Of a stretch of 64,000 bases of DNA, positions 53,239 through 61,729 are shown one piece after another. The notes under the pieces are model-generated. The model was not told the DNA's origin. It saw only the letters and a list, made by a program, of their open reading frames with translations, and searched no databases. The stretch lies in NCBI GenBank assembly GCA_030340625.1, contig JAOPHQ010005139.1, positions 38,501 through 102,500 of the forward strand. The letters run 5' to 3'. The stretch's first letter is position 1, and every line of letters begins with the position of its first letter. This DNA comes from Merluccius polli. Its lineage: Eukaryota > Chordata > Actinopteri > Gadiformes > Merlucciidae. A program made the position numbers and the translations under genes.

Positions 53239-56200
53239 CCTCCCAGGGGCAGCCGTAGAGCTCTACCCTCATGCAGACGGGGGCGGACAGTGCCGTCACC
53301 GGTACGATGCGGAGGACCCGCGTGATAATTGGAGGATGAAGGTCTTTGATGACAGCGTTGTACGTATCACTGTTGGCCTCCACCACCTGCCCAGCACAGC
53401 TCAGGTCAGAGGTCACAAGTTCATGTCTAATCAGCTTAATATAACTAGCGTACACTTTATAACCAAAGTTTATATCAACTTTAGAACTAATAAAGTTTAG
53501 ATACTTTTGATTCATAATAAAGTTTATATTAAGTTTAGAACAAATAAAGCTTAGATACTTTTTTGAAGTTTTGAACAGCTAAAGAAGGTTAGATGATTTA
53601 GTGTTGATAATAAACTTTATAATAACAAAACATTATGATAAAACATTTACAATTAAGTTTAGAATAACTAGCCTTTATAATAAAGTTAGTAAGTATTTAA
53701 CTTATAATAGCTTAGCTATATCGTGTTTATGATAACTAGCGTTTACGATAACTAATGTTTACAACTAGCTTTGAATCTGCGAGTCACAAGGGGCTGACCT
53801 GGCCTGGCAGGAAGTGTGGTATTTATAATAACTAGTGTTTATGATAAATAATGTTTAAAATAACTAGCGTTTATGATAACTAGCATTTATAATCACTAAC
53901 GTTTATGATAACTAATATCTCTAATAACAAGTGTTAATAATAACTACAATTTATGATACATTTATGATGCGTTTACAACTAACTTTGAATCTGCGAGTTA
54001 CAAGGCCTGGCAGGAAGTGCCTTATAGGTAATTTCCTGTTTGGCCTGCAGTGAATGAAACATTTATCGCTTCATGGCACACTTCCTCTCCTCTCCGTCTT
54101 TCTCCTACACTTCCTCTGACTAACCCCCACCTGCAATGACTATGTTTATCAGGACTATAACTCATAGGTCATAGGACTATGACTATGTTTAGGGGGCTAT
54201 GACTATGTTTAGGATGACTATAACTATGTTTATGAGGACTATGACTATGTTTAGGATGACTCGGACTATGTTTAGGATGAATAGGACTATGTTTAGGAGG
54301 ACTATGTTTAGGATGACTATGACTATATTTAGGATGACTATAACTATGTTTATGAGGACTATGACTATGTTTAGGAGGGCTATGACTATGTTTAGGAAGA
54401 CTGTTTATGAGAGGACTATGACTATGTTTAGGACTATGTTTAAGAGGAATATGGCAATTTTAAGGATGACTATGACTATGTTTAGGAGGACTATGACTAT
54501 GTTCAGGATGACTAGGCCTATGTTTAGGAGGACTATGACTATGTTCAGGATGACTATGCCTATGTTTAGGAGGGCTATGTTTAGGAGGACTATGTTTAGG
54601 AGGACTATGACTATGTTCAGGATGACTATGCCTATGTTTAGTAGGACTATGTTTAGGAGAACTATAGTCTGGCTTACCAGATGTAGGTTGTTGGTATAAG
54701 CCCGCCCAAGCCTGCCATTGGGCGACTGCAATAGTTGCCCAATGGCAGGCTCTGGGCAGGCTTATACCATTACTGCATCCTGGGCTTAGCGCCACCCAAG
54801 ACAATTGTGATTGGTTAAAGAAATACAAACAACACAGAGCGTTTTTTTCCCCTATGCCATAATGATAGTGAGTAGAGCCAGACCTTTCTCCAGTGCTGGC
54901 ACAGCACTAAAACGAATTGTGGAGATCTGGCTATGCAAGACTAGGAGGACTGTGACTTTGTTTAGGAGGACTATGTTTAGGAGGTGACTAGTGTGTTATT
55001 CTGAGCGTAGTCCACCAGAAGTCCCTACTTCAGTGCCATCTGGTGATCTTTATGATGTGAAGATGTGTGGTACAAATTTACTTGTATAAAATCTTCCTCA
55101 AATATAGATTTACATGTTTAGAGTAGAGGTGCCTGTAACATACAGCGACGGTCTCTGTGGGCGACATGGTGACGTACACTTAGAGACCCACAGCAGATAT
55201 TCGATGCAGAATTCAACCTTTGTTGAAATCTCTCTCTCTCACTCACTCACTCACTCACTCACTCACTCACTCACTCTCTCTCACTCTCACTCACCGGGTT
55301 TCCGTGGCGGTTCTTCCAGGTTCTCCACAGGGTTCCGTCCCGGCTGTAGTTGAGGCGGTACGCGCGGGCGAATTCCTTCCCGCTGCCGCGCGCATAGCGA
55401 CCCTGTGTCCCCACCACTGTCACGAAGGTCAGCTGACCCAGGTCAACCTGGAGGCAGGAAAACAGACAGACAACAGTCAGCAAACAATGGAGACTGGTTG
55501 TACTGGGCAGCTCGCAGTAAAACCAGTATCAGACTTTGGTTGTACTGGGCAGCTCCCAGTAGAACCAGTAGAAGACTGTTAGTGGTTAGTGGTTAGGGGT
55601 TAGTGGTAGCGGTTAGCAGCTGTTAGGGGTTAGCAGTTAGCAGTGGTTTGCAGTGGTTAGCAGTGGTTAGGGGTTAGCGGTTAGCCACACCTGGAGGTAC
55701 TGGCTGTCTGATGGCTCCCGCTCCCCTTCAGGACACCAGGCTCCATCCCCCTCCTCCCTGTTGAGCCTACACACACACACACACACACACACATATTATA
55801 TACCCACACACACACATTATACACACACACACACACACTAGAATGATGAAAGGAAAATGAGTGGTCATGTGACAGCTCTGGGGTGGGGCTGCCAGCATAC
55901 TGACCTTGCATACTTAGGACCGGTCGTCTCGTGCCATTGGCTGGATGCTGTAATGTCATCGCCCACGATCCGTCCATCTTGCATGCCTAGGGCAGAGCGA
56001 CAGTGTACTGCAACACACACACACACACACATACACACACACACCGAGCACACACACACATTTGAATATGGAGATATATGACGAGTGTACTGTATATTAG
56101 GGGGAAACGGTTCACAAAACTCACGGTTCAGTATGGTACGGTATGCCGGTGTCACGGTTCTGTACGATATGATATGGTGGTGTCACGGTACGATTTGGTA

Positions 56201-56856
56201 TGGTTGTGTCACGGTTCTGTATGCTACACTATGGTGGTGTCACGGTTTGGTACGATATGGTGGTGTCATGGTTTGGTAAGGTACATTTTCGATACATCGA
56301 CAAAATAAATTCTTAATTTTTTTCCATTTATAGTTATGTTTTCCATGTATAATTATAACAGTAAACAACATGAATAGCTTGGCTACCAGCAGCACATGGA
56401 AACATGAACAAAACACTAGTGCCTGCTTTATAACATCAAATATAAAATAGTAATTTAAACACAACTTCAAGGAATGCATTGATGATCAGCAGCATATGGC
56501 AAAATTAAGTCACACAGAAGTGCCTTAAACAAAATAGTCTATCAACATGAAATCAAAGTGTGACTGGGCTTTTATCTACCAGTCTGCCGTAATGAGCCGT
56601 TGCAGTAAGGTAGCTCTGTAGCTATAGACATCCAACTGTCTGTAGTTAGCGCAAGAGAAGGCTTTTCTGGCATCATGTAAATATGTTCTTTTGTTTTGTT
56701 GTGGGCAACATGTGTGCGGGAAGAAATAGTGTATCGTAGCTCAAGCACTTTAAGCATGTTTAACCTGTATTCTCTACCACAGAGAATGTTTTGTATGTGC
56801 TGCTATCGCTGACGTTCTCTTTGGACCGGCTACCGGTCTGTCATATCAGGCGAATG

Positions 56857-56914
<58 letters not shown>

Positions 56915-57064
56915 ACATAAGTGTCTGTGTGCATGCGTGTGTATGTGTGTGTGTGTGTGTGTGTGCATACGTGTCTGCATGCATGTGTGTGTGTGTGTGT
57001 GTATACCAGGGTCTATCTGAGCGGAGGATGCGGTGACTTGAAGGATCAGCAAGAAGAGGTGCAT
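40710..57064 (-). CDS. ddr2l: discoidin domain receptor 2-like receptor tyrosine kinase, 18 coding exons
   Basis: Joined exons, minus strand: 57064-57007, 56007-55905, 55766-55691, 55447-55295, 53386-53239, 52756-52651, 50454-50265, 50154-49908, 48692-48603, 48374-48235, 48091-47977, 46699-46586, 46014-45770, 44840-44752, 43930-43733, 43060-42826, 41340-41191, 40844-40710; 863 aa (human DDR2 855). DDRs are collagen-activated receptor kinases. Seen: signal peptide; discoidin domain (DDITASSQW, GDGAWCP, VGTQGRYA, NYSRDG); DS-like domain (WPGYDYLGWRN, LDDRNPSARYVTVPL); transmembrane helix about 406-428; glycine loop GEGQFGE (589-595); Lys614 (VAVK); HRD Asp718; DFG Asp736; activation-loop Tyr744/748/749 (YSSDYYRIQGR). 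The kinase looks catalytically complete. The ectodomain resembles DDR2 more than DDR1; the exact paralogue symbol is tentative. Confidence 0.94.
41191..41340 (-). CDS. ddr2l: ddr2-like exon 17 (kinase C-lobe)
   Basis: 150 bp encoding GKFTMASDVWAFGVTLWEVF and ending NTGEFFRNQGRQ. SDVWAFGVTLWE is the alpha-F motif. Confidence 0.96.
41355..42560. repeat. 24-bp minisatellite in ddr2-like intron 17
   Basis: About 50 units of AGATAGTATTAGATAGTAGT plus AGTT, with AGAAG, GGTAGG and TTAAATAG variants arranged in higher-order blocks. Confidence 0.95.
42826..43060 (-). CDS. ddr2l: ddr2-like exon 16 (catalytic and activation loops)
   Basis: 235 bp encoding NFVHRDLATRNC, IKIADFGMSRNLYSSDYYRI and AVLPIRWMAWESILL. 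It carries the catalytic Asp, DFG and the activation tyrosines. Confidence 0.97.
43205..43732. repeat. minisatellite made of the ddr2-like exon-15 splice donor
   Basis: On the minus strand exon 15 ends AACATACCCTCTGTCAG|gtaaagaag. Intron 15 then repeats an ACCCTCNGTCAGgtaaagaag-type block eight times at 41-50-bp spacing (one 107-bp gap holds expanded GTGTGTTAG units), plus a degenerate ninth near 43190. Confidence 0.92.
43733..43930 (-). CDS. ddr2l: ddr2-like exon 15 (kinase N-lobe to hinge)
   Basis: 198 bp encoding NDFLKEIKIMSRLSDPNIIQ, then PLCMVTEYMENGDLNMFLSQ and a short linker ending NNIPSV. It includes the alpha-C glutamate and the hinge TEYMENGDL. Confidence 0.95.
43948..44340. repeat. 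AGCCTGGAGTTAGCAGTT repeats and long G-runs in intron 14
   Basis: 18-bp units at 43948-44050 are followed by poly-G runs of 13 to more than 20 nt at about 44095-44235, separated by TATCAAAGATTTTTG-type spacers. They end near CGGGAGACTTGGGATGTCTA. This looks like an element with an expanded G-rich interior. Confidence 0.8.
44640..44750. repeat. (CAGA)n/(CAGGTAGA)n at the exon-14 donor
   Basis: Tetranucleotide repeats run up to the exon-14 splice donor (AG|gtacctg). Confidence 0.85.
44752..44840 (-). CDS. ddr2l: ddr2-like exon 14 (ATP lysine)
   Basis: 89 bp encoding VHLCEGEGLPGGAVLVAVKQ and LRADATSQA. It is shorter than in mammalian DDR2, lacking roughly 20 residues between beta2 and beta3, but it keeps the VAVK lysine. 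Confidence 0.94.
44950..45760. other. intron 13, no further exon seen
   Basis: Apart from weak repeat-like sequence, nothing coding is recognised between exons 14 and 13. Confidence 0.4.
45770..46014 (-). CDS. ddr2l: ddr2-like exon 13 (juxtamembrane, glycine loop)
   Basis: 245 bp encoding APHYAETDVVRLQGVTGSNM, YAVPALTVDSLTRQDISAAE and FPRQRLVFREKLGEGQFGE. It matches the PHYAEADIV...LGEGQFGE block shared by DDR1 and DDR2. Confidence 0.96.
46365..46580. repeat. GGTTCTATAGGAAGGTTCTA minisatellite
   Basis: Degenerate 11-22-bp units of AGAAGGTTCTATAGG start within 6 bp of the exon-12 donor. Confidence 0.88.
46586..46699 (-). CDS. ddr2l: ddr2-like exon 12 (cytoplasmic juxtamembrane)
   Basis: 114 bp encoding VPSDPHYERVFLLDPQYQNP and AALRNKLPELSQSAETS. 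It resembles DDR2 YDRIFPLRPDYQEP...KLPEF. Confidence 0.92.
47223..47545. repeat. 24-bp minisatellite in intron 11
   Basis: About 13 units of GGTTGGATAGGTTAGCATGG plus AGCT. Confidence 0.95.
47977..48091 (-). CDS. ddr2l: ddr2-like exon 11
   Basis: 115 bp encoding APRQILDEDVTVRLSSCSDT and a Pro-rich tail. It corresponds to the RRxLxxExTVxLS block after the transmembrane helix of DDRs. Confidence 0.92.
48235..48374 (-). CDS. ddr2l: ddr2-like exon 10 (transmembrane)
   Basis: 140 bp encoding a short stalk, then VLIGCLVTIILLLVVIIFLI and LWCQYVCKVLEK. It resembles the ILIGCLVAI transmembrane start of both DDRs. Confidence 0.95.
48603..48692 (-). CDS. ddr2l: ddr2-like exon 9 (extracellular stalk)
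   Basis: 90 bp encoding EDTVLPIQPVPTATPLPPDQ and HDAMIISAVT, a Pro/Thr-rich juxtamembrane stalk. The phases fit exons 8 and 10. Confidence 0.85.
48734..49627. mobile_element. hAT-type non-autonomous transposon with perfect 8-bp target duplication
   Basis: Terminal inverted repeats CAGGGGTCGGGAACCT and AGGTTCCCGACCCCTG are flanked by the direct repeat CTTTATAG at 48726-48733 and 49628-49635. The terminus and 8-bp duplication are diagnostic of hAT. No transposase frame is present. It lies in ddr2-like intron 8. Confidence 0.93.
49640..49905. repeat. GTGTATAGT minisatellite
   Basis: Degenerate GTGTATAGTGTGTGTAACT units run up to the exon-8 donor. Confidence 0.88.
49908..50154 (-). CDS. ddr2l: ddr2-like exon 8 (DS-like domain end)
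   Basis: 247 bp encoding VHSNNMFSRGVKIFSSVSCW, then LDDRNPSARYVTVPLGRRAA and CQFYFADVWMMFSEISFLS. It is closer to DDR2 than to DDR1. Confidence 0.96.
50155..50264. repeat. intron 7: (CT)n plus a duplicated exon-8 start
   Basis: The 110-bp intron starts gtctctctctct. About 44 bp upstream of the true exon-8 start it contains a second copy of its sequence (ATAGTAACAACACGTTCTCTC against ATAGTAACAACATGTTCTCTC) without the AG. Confidence 0.85.
50265..50454 (-). CDS. ddr2l: ddr2-like exon 7 (DS-like domain)
   Basis: 190 bp encoding RLSGGLGQLTDGVIGQDDFL, then WPGYDYLGWRNDSISTLGYV and EMEFVFDRQRNFTSMK. GLGQLTDGV and WPGYDY are DDR hallmarks. Confidence 0.97.
51027..51335. repeat. TTAGGG-like minisatellite
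   Basis: About 50-bp higher-order units contain GGTTAGGGTTTAGGAGTTAG and GGGTTATGGGTTAAGGG. It is degenerate telomere-like sequence in intron 6. Confidence 0.85.
51350..52575 (+). mobile_element. LINE relic (Rex-like) with an internal SINE-like insertion
   Basis: Plus-strand fragments read VQGLLDPMTFAYRVDD, then KGLQRLHNLRRLNTFNLD, and at 52280 LPSGRRYGPPGSKVIGL, followed by a tail ATTTCCCCTCGAGGGACAAT. Those are a reverse transcriptase core, C-terminal domain and terminus of a fish LINE, heavily deleted. The piece 51935-52210 between them does not belong. It is in intron 6, opposite to the gene. Confidence 0.7.
52138..52207 (-). mobile_element. tRNA-derived SINE fragment inside the LINE relic
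   Basis: On the minus strand GGGCGGCAGTAGCTCAGACT resembles a pol III A box and GGTCGCTGGTTCAAGTCCAG a B box. The anticodon arm is not intact, so it is not a tRNA gene. Confidence 0.6.
52651..52756 (-). CDS. ddr2l: ddr2-like exon 6
   Basis: 106 bp encoding DGLVSYNSAEGQLMIPPGFP and IASLNDSIYDGTHQR, the linker between the discoidin and DS-like domains (DGLVSYNAP...LNDSVYDG in DDR2). Confidence 0.95.
52765..53235. repeat. (GT)n/(GTGTATAGT)n array filling intron 5
   Basis: Nearly all of the 482-bp intron between exons 5 and 6 is GT and TATAG repeat, with one 11-nt G-run near 53177. Confidence 0.93.
53239..53386 (-). CDS. ddr2l: ddr2-like exon 5 (discoidin domain end)
   Basis: 148 bp encoding VVEANSDTYNAVIKDLHPPI, then ITRVLRIVPVTALSAPVCMR and VELYGCPWE. 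It carries the terminal cysteine of the discoidin fold. Confidence 0.95.
53420..54000. repeat. AT-rich TTTATAATAACTAGCGTT-type repeats in intron 4
   Basis: Degenerate ATAACTAGTGTTTATGAT units and an imperfect duplication of AACTTTGAATCTGCGAGT (about 53767 and 53980) are present. No exon is seen. Confidence 0.7.
54170..54663. repeat. GACTATGTTTAGGA minisatellite in intron 4
   Basis: Units of 18-24 bp (GACTATGACTATGTTTAGGA) with AGGATGA/AGGAGGA variants. The plus-strand frame rich in TMFR is an artefact. Confidence 0.92.
54666..54941. mobile_element. interspersed palindromic repeat, second copy
   Basis: Inverted relative to 5027-5312 and homologous along its whole length, starting AGTCTGGCTTACCAGATGTA. 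The inner palindrome TTGCCCAATGGCAGGC / GCCTGCCATTGGGCGA is well preserved here. Confidence 0.85.
55235..55293. repeat. (ACTC)n at the exon-4 donor
   Basis: The tetranucleotide run reads (GAGT)n on the transcribed strand and begins at the donor gtgagtgagt itself. Confidence 0.9.
55295..55447 (-). CDS. ddr2l: ddr2-like exon 4 (discoidin domain)
   Basis: 153 bp (51 codons) encoding VDLGQLTFVTVVGTQGRYAR, then EFARAYRLNYSRDGTLWRTW and KNRHGNP. The VGTQGR motif contributes to the collagen-binding face in DDRs. Confidence 0.97.
55575..55690. repeat. GGTTAGCAGTGGTTAG minisatellite at the exon-3 donor
   Basis: Short GGTTAG/CAGTGG units extend to within 5 bp of the exon-3 boundary. Confidence 0.85.
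55691..55766 (-). CDS. ddr2l: ddr2-like exon 3
   Basis: 76 bp encoding LNREEGDGAWCPEGEREPSD and SQYLQ. GDGAWCP is a DDR signature including an aspartate implicated in collagen binding in human DDR2. Confidence 0.95.
55905..56007 (-). CDS. ddr2l: ddr2-like exon 2 (discoidin domain start)
   Basis: 103 bp encoding VHCRSALGMQDGRIVGDDIT and ASSQWHETTGPKYAR, with the first discoidin cysteine and the conserved ASSQW. Confidence 0.96.
56098..56770. other. intron 1 with transposon-like sequence
   Basis: GTGTCACGGTTCTGTACGAT-type tandem motifs at 56130-56280 resemble the end of a fish DNA transposon. The remaining AT-rich sequence is unassigned, and no exon is visible. Confidence 0.35.
56858..57002. 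repeat. (GT)n tract next to exon 1
   Basis: (GT)n with GCATGC interruptions ends 4 nt from the exon-1 donor (CTG|gtatac). Confidence 0.93.
57007..57064 (-). CDS. ddr2l: ddr2-like exon 1 (signal peptide)
   Basis: 58 bp encoding MHLFLLILQVTASSAQIDP, a hydrophobic signal sequence. It joins to VHCRSALGM and so mirrors the A-Q-V-N-P-x-x-C-R start of mature DDR2. A 5' untranslated part may start at ttttacag|AGATGTAG near 57113. Confidence 0.85.
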
Positions 57065-57089
57065 GATGGTCCGCCGATCACAGCGACAC

Positions 57090-57310
57090 CCACACACACT
57101 ACATCTCTGTAAAACACACACACACACTACATCTCTGTAAAACACACACACACTACATCTCTGTAAAACACACACAAACACTACATCGCTATAAAACACA
57201 CACTACATAGCTATAAAACACGCACTCCATCTCTGTAAAACACACACACACATACAGACACTCCATCTCTGTAAAACACACACACACTCCATCTCTGTAA
57301 AAAAAAAACA
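57090..57310. repeat. ACTACATCTCTGTAAAACAC minisatellite upstream of exon 1
   Basis: About nine units. On the transcribed strand each contains GTGTGTTTTACAG|AGATG, a sequence with the form of a 3' splice site. Two more copies lie at 57809-57895. Confidence 0.85.
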
Positions 57311-57588
57311 TTAAATCTCTGTAAACACATTGTGGAGTGTGCGTGGTTGATAGCTGGTTTACAGCCTCACCTGGCCCGAGTCTGACAGATTAGACTTGGG
57401 TAAGCTGCACACCTGTGGTGCAGCAGTCATGGCACCCAGGATAAACCAGCTATCACCACACACACTCAGGGAACATGACCGCATTCAACATCTGCATTTA
57501 ACAGCTTGCCCAACTCCAATAAACTGCCTTCATACAACAACTACCTGTGTCCTAATATAATACACCATTTGGTGGACATTTTTTTAGT

Positions 57589-57702
57589 GTCTTACAATAC
57601 AGTGAGTGCATACATTTTTTGCATGGGTGGCCCCGGTGGGAATTGAACCCCTAACCCTGGCAACTTTAATGCCTTGCTCTACCAGTTGAGCTAGTCAGGA
57701 CC
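57589..57702 (-). mobile_element. tRNA-derived SINE (salmonid HpaI-like type)
   Basis: The minus strand reads an A-box region CTAGCTCAACTGGTAGAGCA, a B box GGGGTTCAATTCCCACC and then the tail ATGTATGCACTCACTGTATT GTAAG. This is the layout of a widespread fish tRNA SINE. The same head is amplified at 34247-34620 and present at 37127-37240. Confidence 0.8.
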
Positions 57703-57749
57703 AGTCCTGTGCATCAGATGAGCCCAGCAAAGCCACTTAGGTGGCGTCT

Positions 57750-57778
57750 GGTAGGGTCTACTGCTACACACACACATA

Positions 57779-57813
<35 letters not shown>

Positions 57814-57832
57814 CATCTCTGTAAAGCAAAAA

Positions 57833-57877
<45 letters not shown>

Positions 57878-57900
57878 TCTCTGTAAAACACAGTCACACT
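57750..57900. repeat. (CA)n and CATCTCTGTAAA units
   Basis: CA runs alternate with the unit seen at 57090-57310. Confidence 0.88.
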
Positions 57901-58239
57901 GTACTCTAGTATTATTAGCATGAGGTAGTATTATTAACATTATAAAATGTGTACAAGGGAACTTAACCTGAGGAGCAAGTCCTGTCTATTTTGGTTTTTG
58001 TCACAGTCTGGTTGAATGTTTGTCTGTGTTTCTGTATTTGTCTCATTGTATTTTTCTTTTTCTTTGATGTGGTTGTGTGCGTCAAGTGGTGTGATGTTTA
58101 TGTTCATATGCAAATTATGATGTTGTAAGTGAATGATTGATAGGACCCCAGGAAGACTAGCTGGTTTGACCAGCTAATGGGGATCCCAAATAAAAACCCT
58201 AAAAAAAAAACACACACCCTCCATCTACTAATAATTAGT

Positions 58240-58620
58240 ACTAGTACAATATATAACTGTTACTATACTATATAGTATATAGTATAGTAAGTAGTATAGT
58301 GTATAGTATAGTGTAACAGTTAAATATAGTAGTAGTATAGTATATAGTATATACTATACTACTACTATATTTAACTGCTACACTATACTACTATATGTAA
58401 CTGTGTATACTTTATACTACTATATACTATAAATGTATACTATACTATCTACTATAACTGTATACTTTACTATAACTGTATAATATACTATATACTAGAA
58501 CTGTTACTATACTATCTACTATAACTGTATACTTTACTATAACTGTATAATATACTATATACTAGAACTGTTACTATACTATCTACTAGAACTGTATACT
58601 ATACTATATAATATCTAGTA
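58240..58620. repeat. TATACTATACTA palindromic AT repeats
   Basis: TATAGTATAGT and its complement ACTATACTATA alternate, with CTATAACTGTATA units to the right. It is strongly self-complementary. Confidence 0.85.
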
Positions 58621-58789
58621 CTGTGTGTGACAGAGAGAAAAAGGGAGCGAGAGAGAAAGAGAGTGAGAAAGAGAGCGAGAAAGAGAGAGAGAGAGACAGA
58701 AAGAGAGCGAGAAAGCGAGAGAGAGAGAGAGACAGAGAGAGACAGAGAGACAGAGAGAGAAAGAGAGCGAGAGAGAAAGAGAAAGAGAC

Positions 58790-58829
<40 letters not shown>

Positions 58830-58931
58830 AGCGAGAGAGTAGTGTGTGTTTATGTAATTTGTTGGCTGCTGCAGAAAACTCACATTCCATTCACTCTCAG
58901 TCATTCCTCCATGTCACATGACCAGAGAGAG

Positions 58932-58974
<43 letters not shown>

Positions 58975-59055
58975 GGCAAGAGAGGGGGACAGAGAGAGAG
59001 GGGGGAGAGAGAGCACAGAGAGAGAGAGAGAGAGAGGGGGGGGGGGGGGGGGTAT
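58621..59055. repeat. (GA)n-rich polypurine tracts
   Basis: GAGAGAAAGAGAGCGAGA-type sequence fills 58629-58838 and 58924-59052, separated by about 80 bp of unique sequence. Basic and Arg/Glu-rich frames here are artefacts. Confidence 0.93.
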
Positions 59056-59244
59056 GGAGAGAGGGGCGGAGTTATCTTCTAGCTCCACCTTTATGAGCCA
59101 CAAGCCTCAACATACCCCTCTCTCAAAAAACAAACATCACACACACACACACACACACACACACAGCTCACACAGATCTGAACCAGACAGATAGTGGTGG
59201 TTAGTGGTTAGTAGTTTCACAAGCACACAATTTGCTCCATTTAA

Positions 59245-59465
59245 ATGGAACCCTGGTACGGCTGAACCAGGGGTACGGCTGAACCAGCGGTACGGCCGAA
59301 CCAGGGGTACGGCTCAACCAGTGGTACGGCTCAACCAGCGGTACGGCTCAAAGAGCGGTACGGCTGAACCAGCGTTACGGCTGAACCAAGGGTACGGCTG
59401 AACCAGCGGTACGGCCCAACCAGCGGTACGGCCCAACCAGCGGTACGGCCCAACCAGCGGTACGG
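59245..59465. repeat. 17-bp minisatellite
   Basis: About 13 units of GGTACGGCTGAACCAGC with GCCC/GCTC/GCTG variants. Confidence 0.93.
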
Positions 59466-59879
59466 TTGAACTGTGGACTTCTGGGCCGAATGTATTGAAA
59501 CATATTTTTGGATATTAACTGGAGGAGAAGTGATGGCTGAGTAAAGGTAAACAAAACTTGGACAACATTTCCGTGATTCCCTGCAGAGAAGCAGCAGCTC
59601 ACGAGACATAAAAGACCTTTCTGACCAATAAAAAACGATTCCTGTGATGACGTTTGCGGACTAGAACTGCTCATTCATACACGGTCCTTAGCAAATTGTT
59701 TTATTTAGTTTGCTTACATTTGTGCCCTGTGAAACCCAACCAGACTTAGAGATTAACCAAAATGACTGAAAATGATGACTAGTTTAGTGCTAAGGCTTAG
59801 CTCACCTGACAGGTTGTACTGAGATTGTAGAACACACACATACACACACACACACACACACAAACTTTATTCCTTTTCC

Positions 59880-60450
59880 CCTTCACAGAGAATAGAACCT
59901 TCACCCCTTCATAGAGAATAGAGCTCTCATCCCTTAATAGAGAATAGCGCCTTCACCCCTTCCTATAGTACAGAGATCTTATCCTTTCATAGAGAATAGA
60001 CCCCTCATCCCTTCATAGAGAACAGAGCTCTTATCCCTTTATATAGACTATAGCTCTCACCCATTCATAGAGAATAGAGCTCTCACCCCTTCATAGAGAA
60101 TAGAGCCTTCCCCACTTCATAGAGAATCGTGCTCACGTCCATTCATAGAGAATAGACCTCTCAACCCTTTCACAGAGAATAGAGCTCTTATCCCTTCATA
60201 GAGAATATAGCTCTCACCCCTTCATAGAGAATAGAGGTCTCATCCCTTCATAGAGAATATAGCTCTCACCCCTTCATAGAGAATAGAGGTCTCATCCCTT
60301 CATAGAGAATAGAGCTCTCATAGAGAATAGAGCTCTCATCCCTTCATAGCGAATAGAGCTCTCATTGAGAATAGAGCGCTGATCCCTTCATAGAAAATAG
60401 AGCCTTAACCCCTTCATAGAGAATAGAGCGTTCATTCGTTCATAGAGAAT
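59880..60450. repeat. about 27-bp minisatellite
   Basis: About 20 units of CCCTTCATAGAGAATAGAGC plus TCTCAT. Confidence 0.93.
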
Positions 60451-61129
60451 ATGAGGAGAAGTGTTGCATTTTATACACCTGTGATTGACAGGCAAGATGG
60501 ATTCCCCAAACCAATCAGGGAAGAAATGCCCTGATTGGTCAGAAGAGCCAGGAGAGCCAGGAATGGTCTCAAATCTAAATGGTCTCATGCAGAGGCATAG
60601 CAGTCTACCAGAACAGATATTCTCATAGAGCATTTCACTCACTTATAGCTGATGGATGGCTAGGCCATTTCTAACAAAAATTACACTCAAATAATAAGTC
60701 TTACATCTTACCTACGGCATCTTTAAGTACAAACTTTTGTTATATTAAAATGTCATATTACGATAAAACATCTCCTCATTTCTTCTTAGAACTACAACTA
60801 CCAGATCAGAACTATCAGATTAGACATACAACTACCAGATTACAACTACCATATTACAACTAGTCTAGTTTACAGTCCTCTGATGAACTCTCAACAGTGC
60901 TGTTATAAACTTATTAGGCTAAATATTTATCTTTTATGATAAGGCAAATGTAGCAAAAACCTCTCAAACTACTTGTTATACAGTAAACTACAGTAATAAT
61001 TTGCAGTAAACTACAGTAACACTTAGTAGTAAAGTACAGCTGGAGTGAAGATTACCTGCCTGGTAGGCCTACTACACTACACACCACCTGCTGACTTCTC
61101 ACTTTATACATGTTATTATACAATATTTA

Positions 61130-61420
61130 TATTGTATATTTATAATCATTGTTTATTCATATTGAATATTTATAATCATATAGTTAATATTTATATTCAT
61201 ATTGTATATTTATATTGATATTATGTATTCATAGTCATATTCTGTATTTATATTCATATTTTATATTTATATTGTATATTTATATTCATGTTGTATGTGA
61301 TATTGTGTGTATTTATAATTATATTGTATATAATATTGAATGAATAATATTGAATATTATATTGAATATTTCCATTATATTGGATGTTTATATTTACATT
61401 GTGTATTTATATTCAATTCA
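61130..61420. repeat. TATATTTATATTCATATTG AT-rich repeats
   Basis: Degenerate 16-20-bp units. No gene is seen between 60460 and here. Confidence 0.8.
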
Positions 61421-61429
61421 ATTCAACTT

Positions 61430-61722
61430 TATGGTAGTGTAGTGACATGGCGGTTGTGTAAAAGAGAAATGGCGATAGTGTAGAGACATGGTGGTAGTGA
61501 CATGGTGGTAGTGACATGGTGGTAATGTAAAGGAGACATGGCGGTAGTGACATGGTGGTAGTGACATGGTGGTAGTGTAAAGGAGACATGGTGGTAGTGT
61601 AGAGACATGGCGGTAGTGACATGGTGGTAGTGACATGGCGGTAGTGACATGGTGGTAGTGTAAAGGAGACATGGTGGTAGTGTAGAGACATGGCGGTAGT
61701 GACATGGTGGTAGTGACTTGGT
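61430..61722. repeat. GACATGGTGGTAGT minisatellite
   Basis: 14-bp units (GACATGGTGGTAGT/GACATGGCGGTAGT) with GTAAAGGA or GTAGA insertions. Confidence 0.92.
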
Positions 61723-61729
61723 TGTTTCA

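Noticed and set aside
54199..54699. Open frame of 166 aa rich in Thr-Met-Phe-Arg
   Set aside because: It is a translation of the GACTATGTTTAGGA minisatellite, with no start context or domain.
58623..59096. Basic Arg/Glu-rich 157-aa open frame
   Set aside because: It is low-complexity translation of (GA)n tracts.
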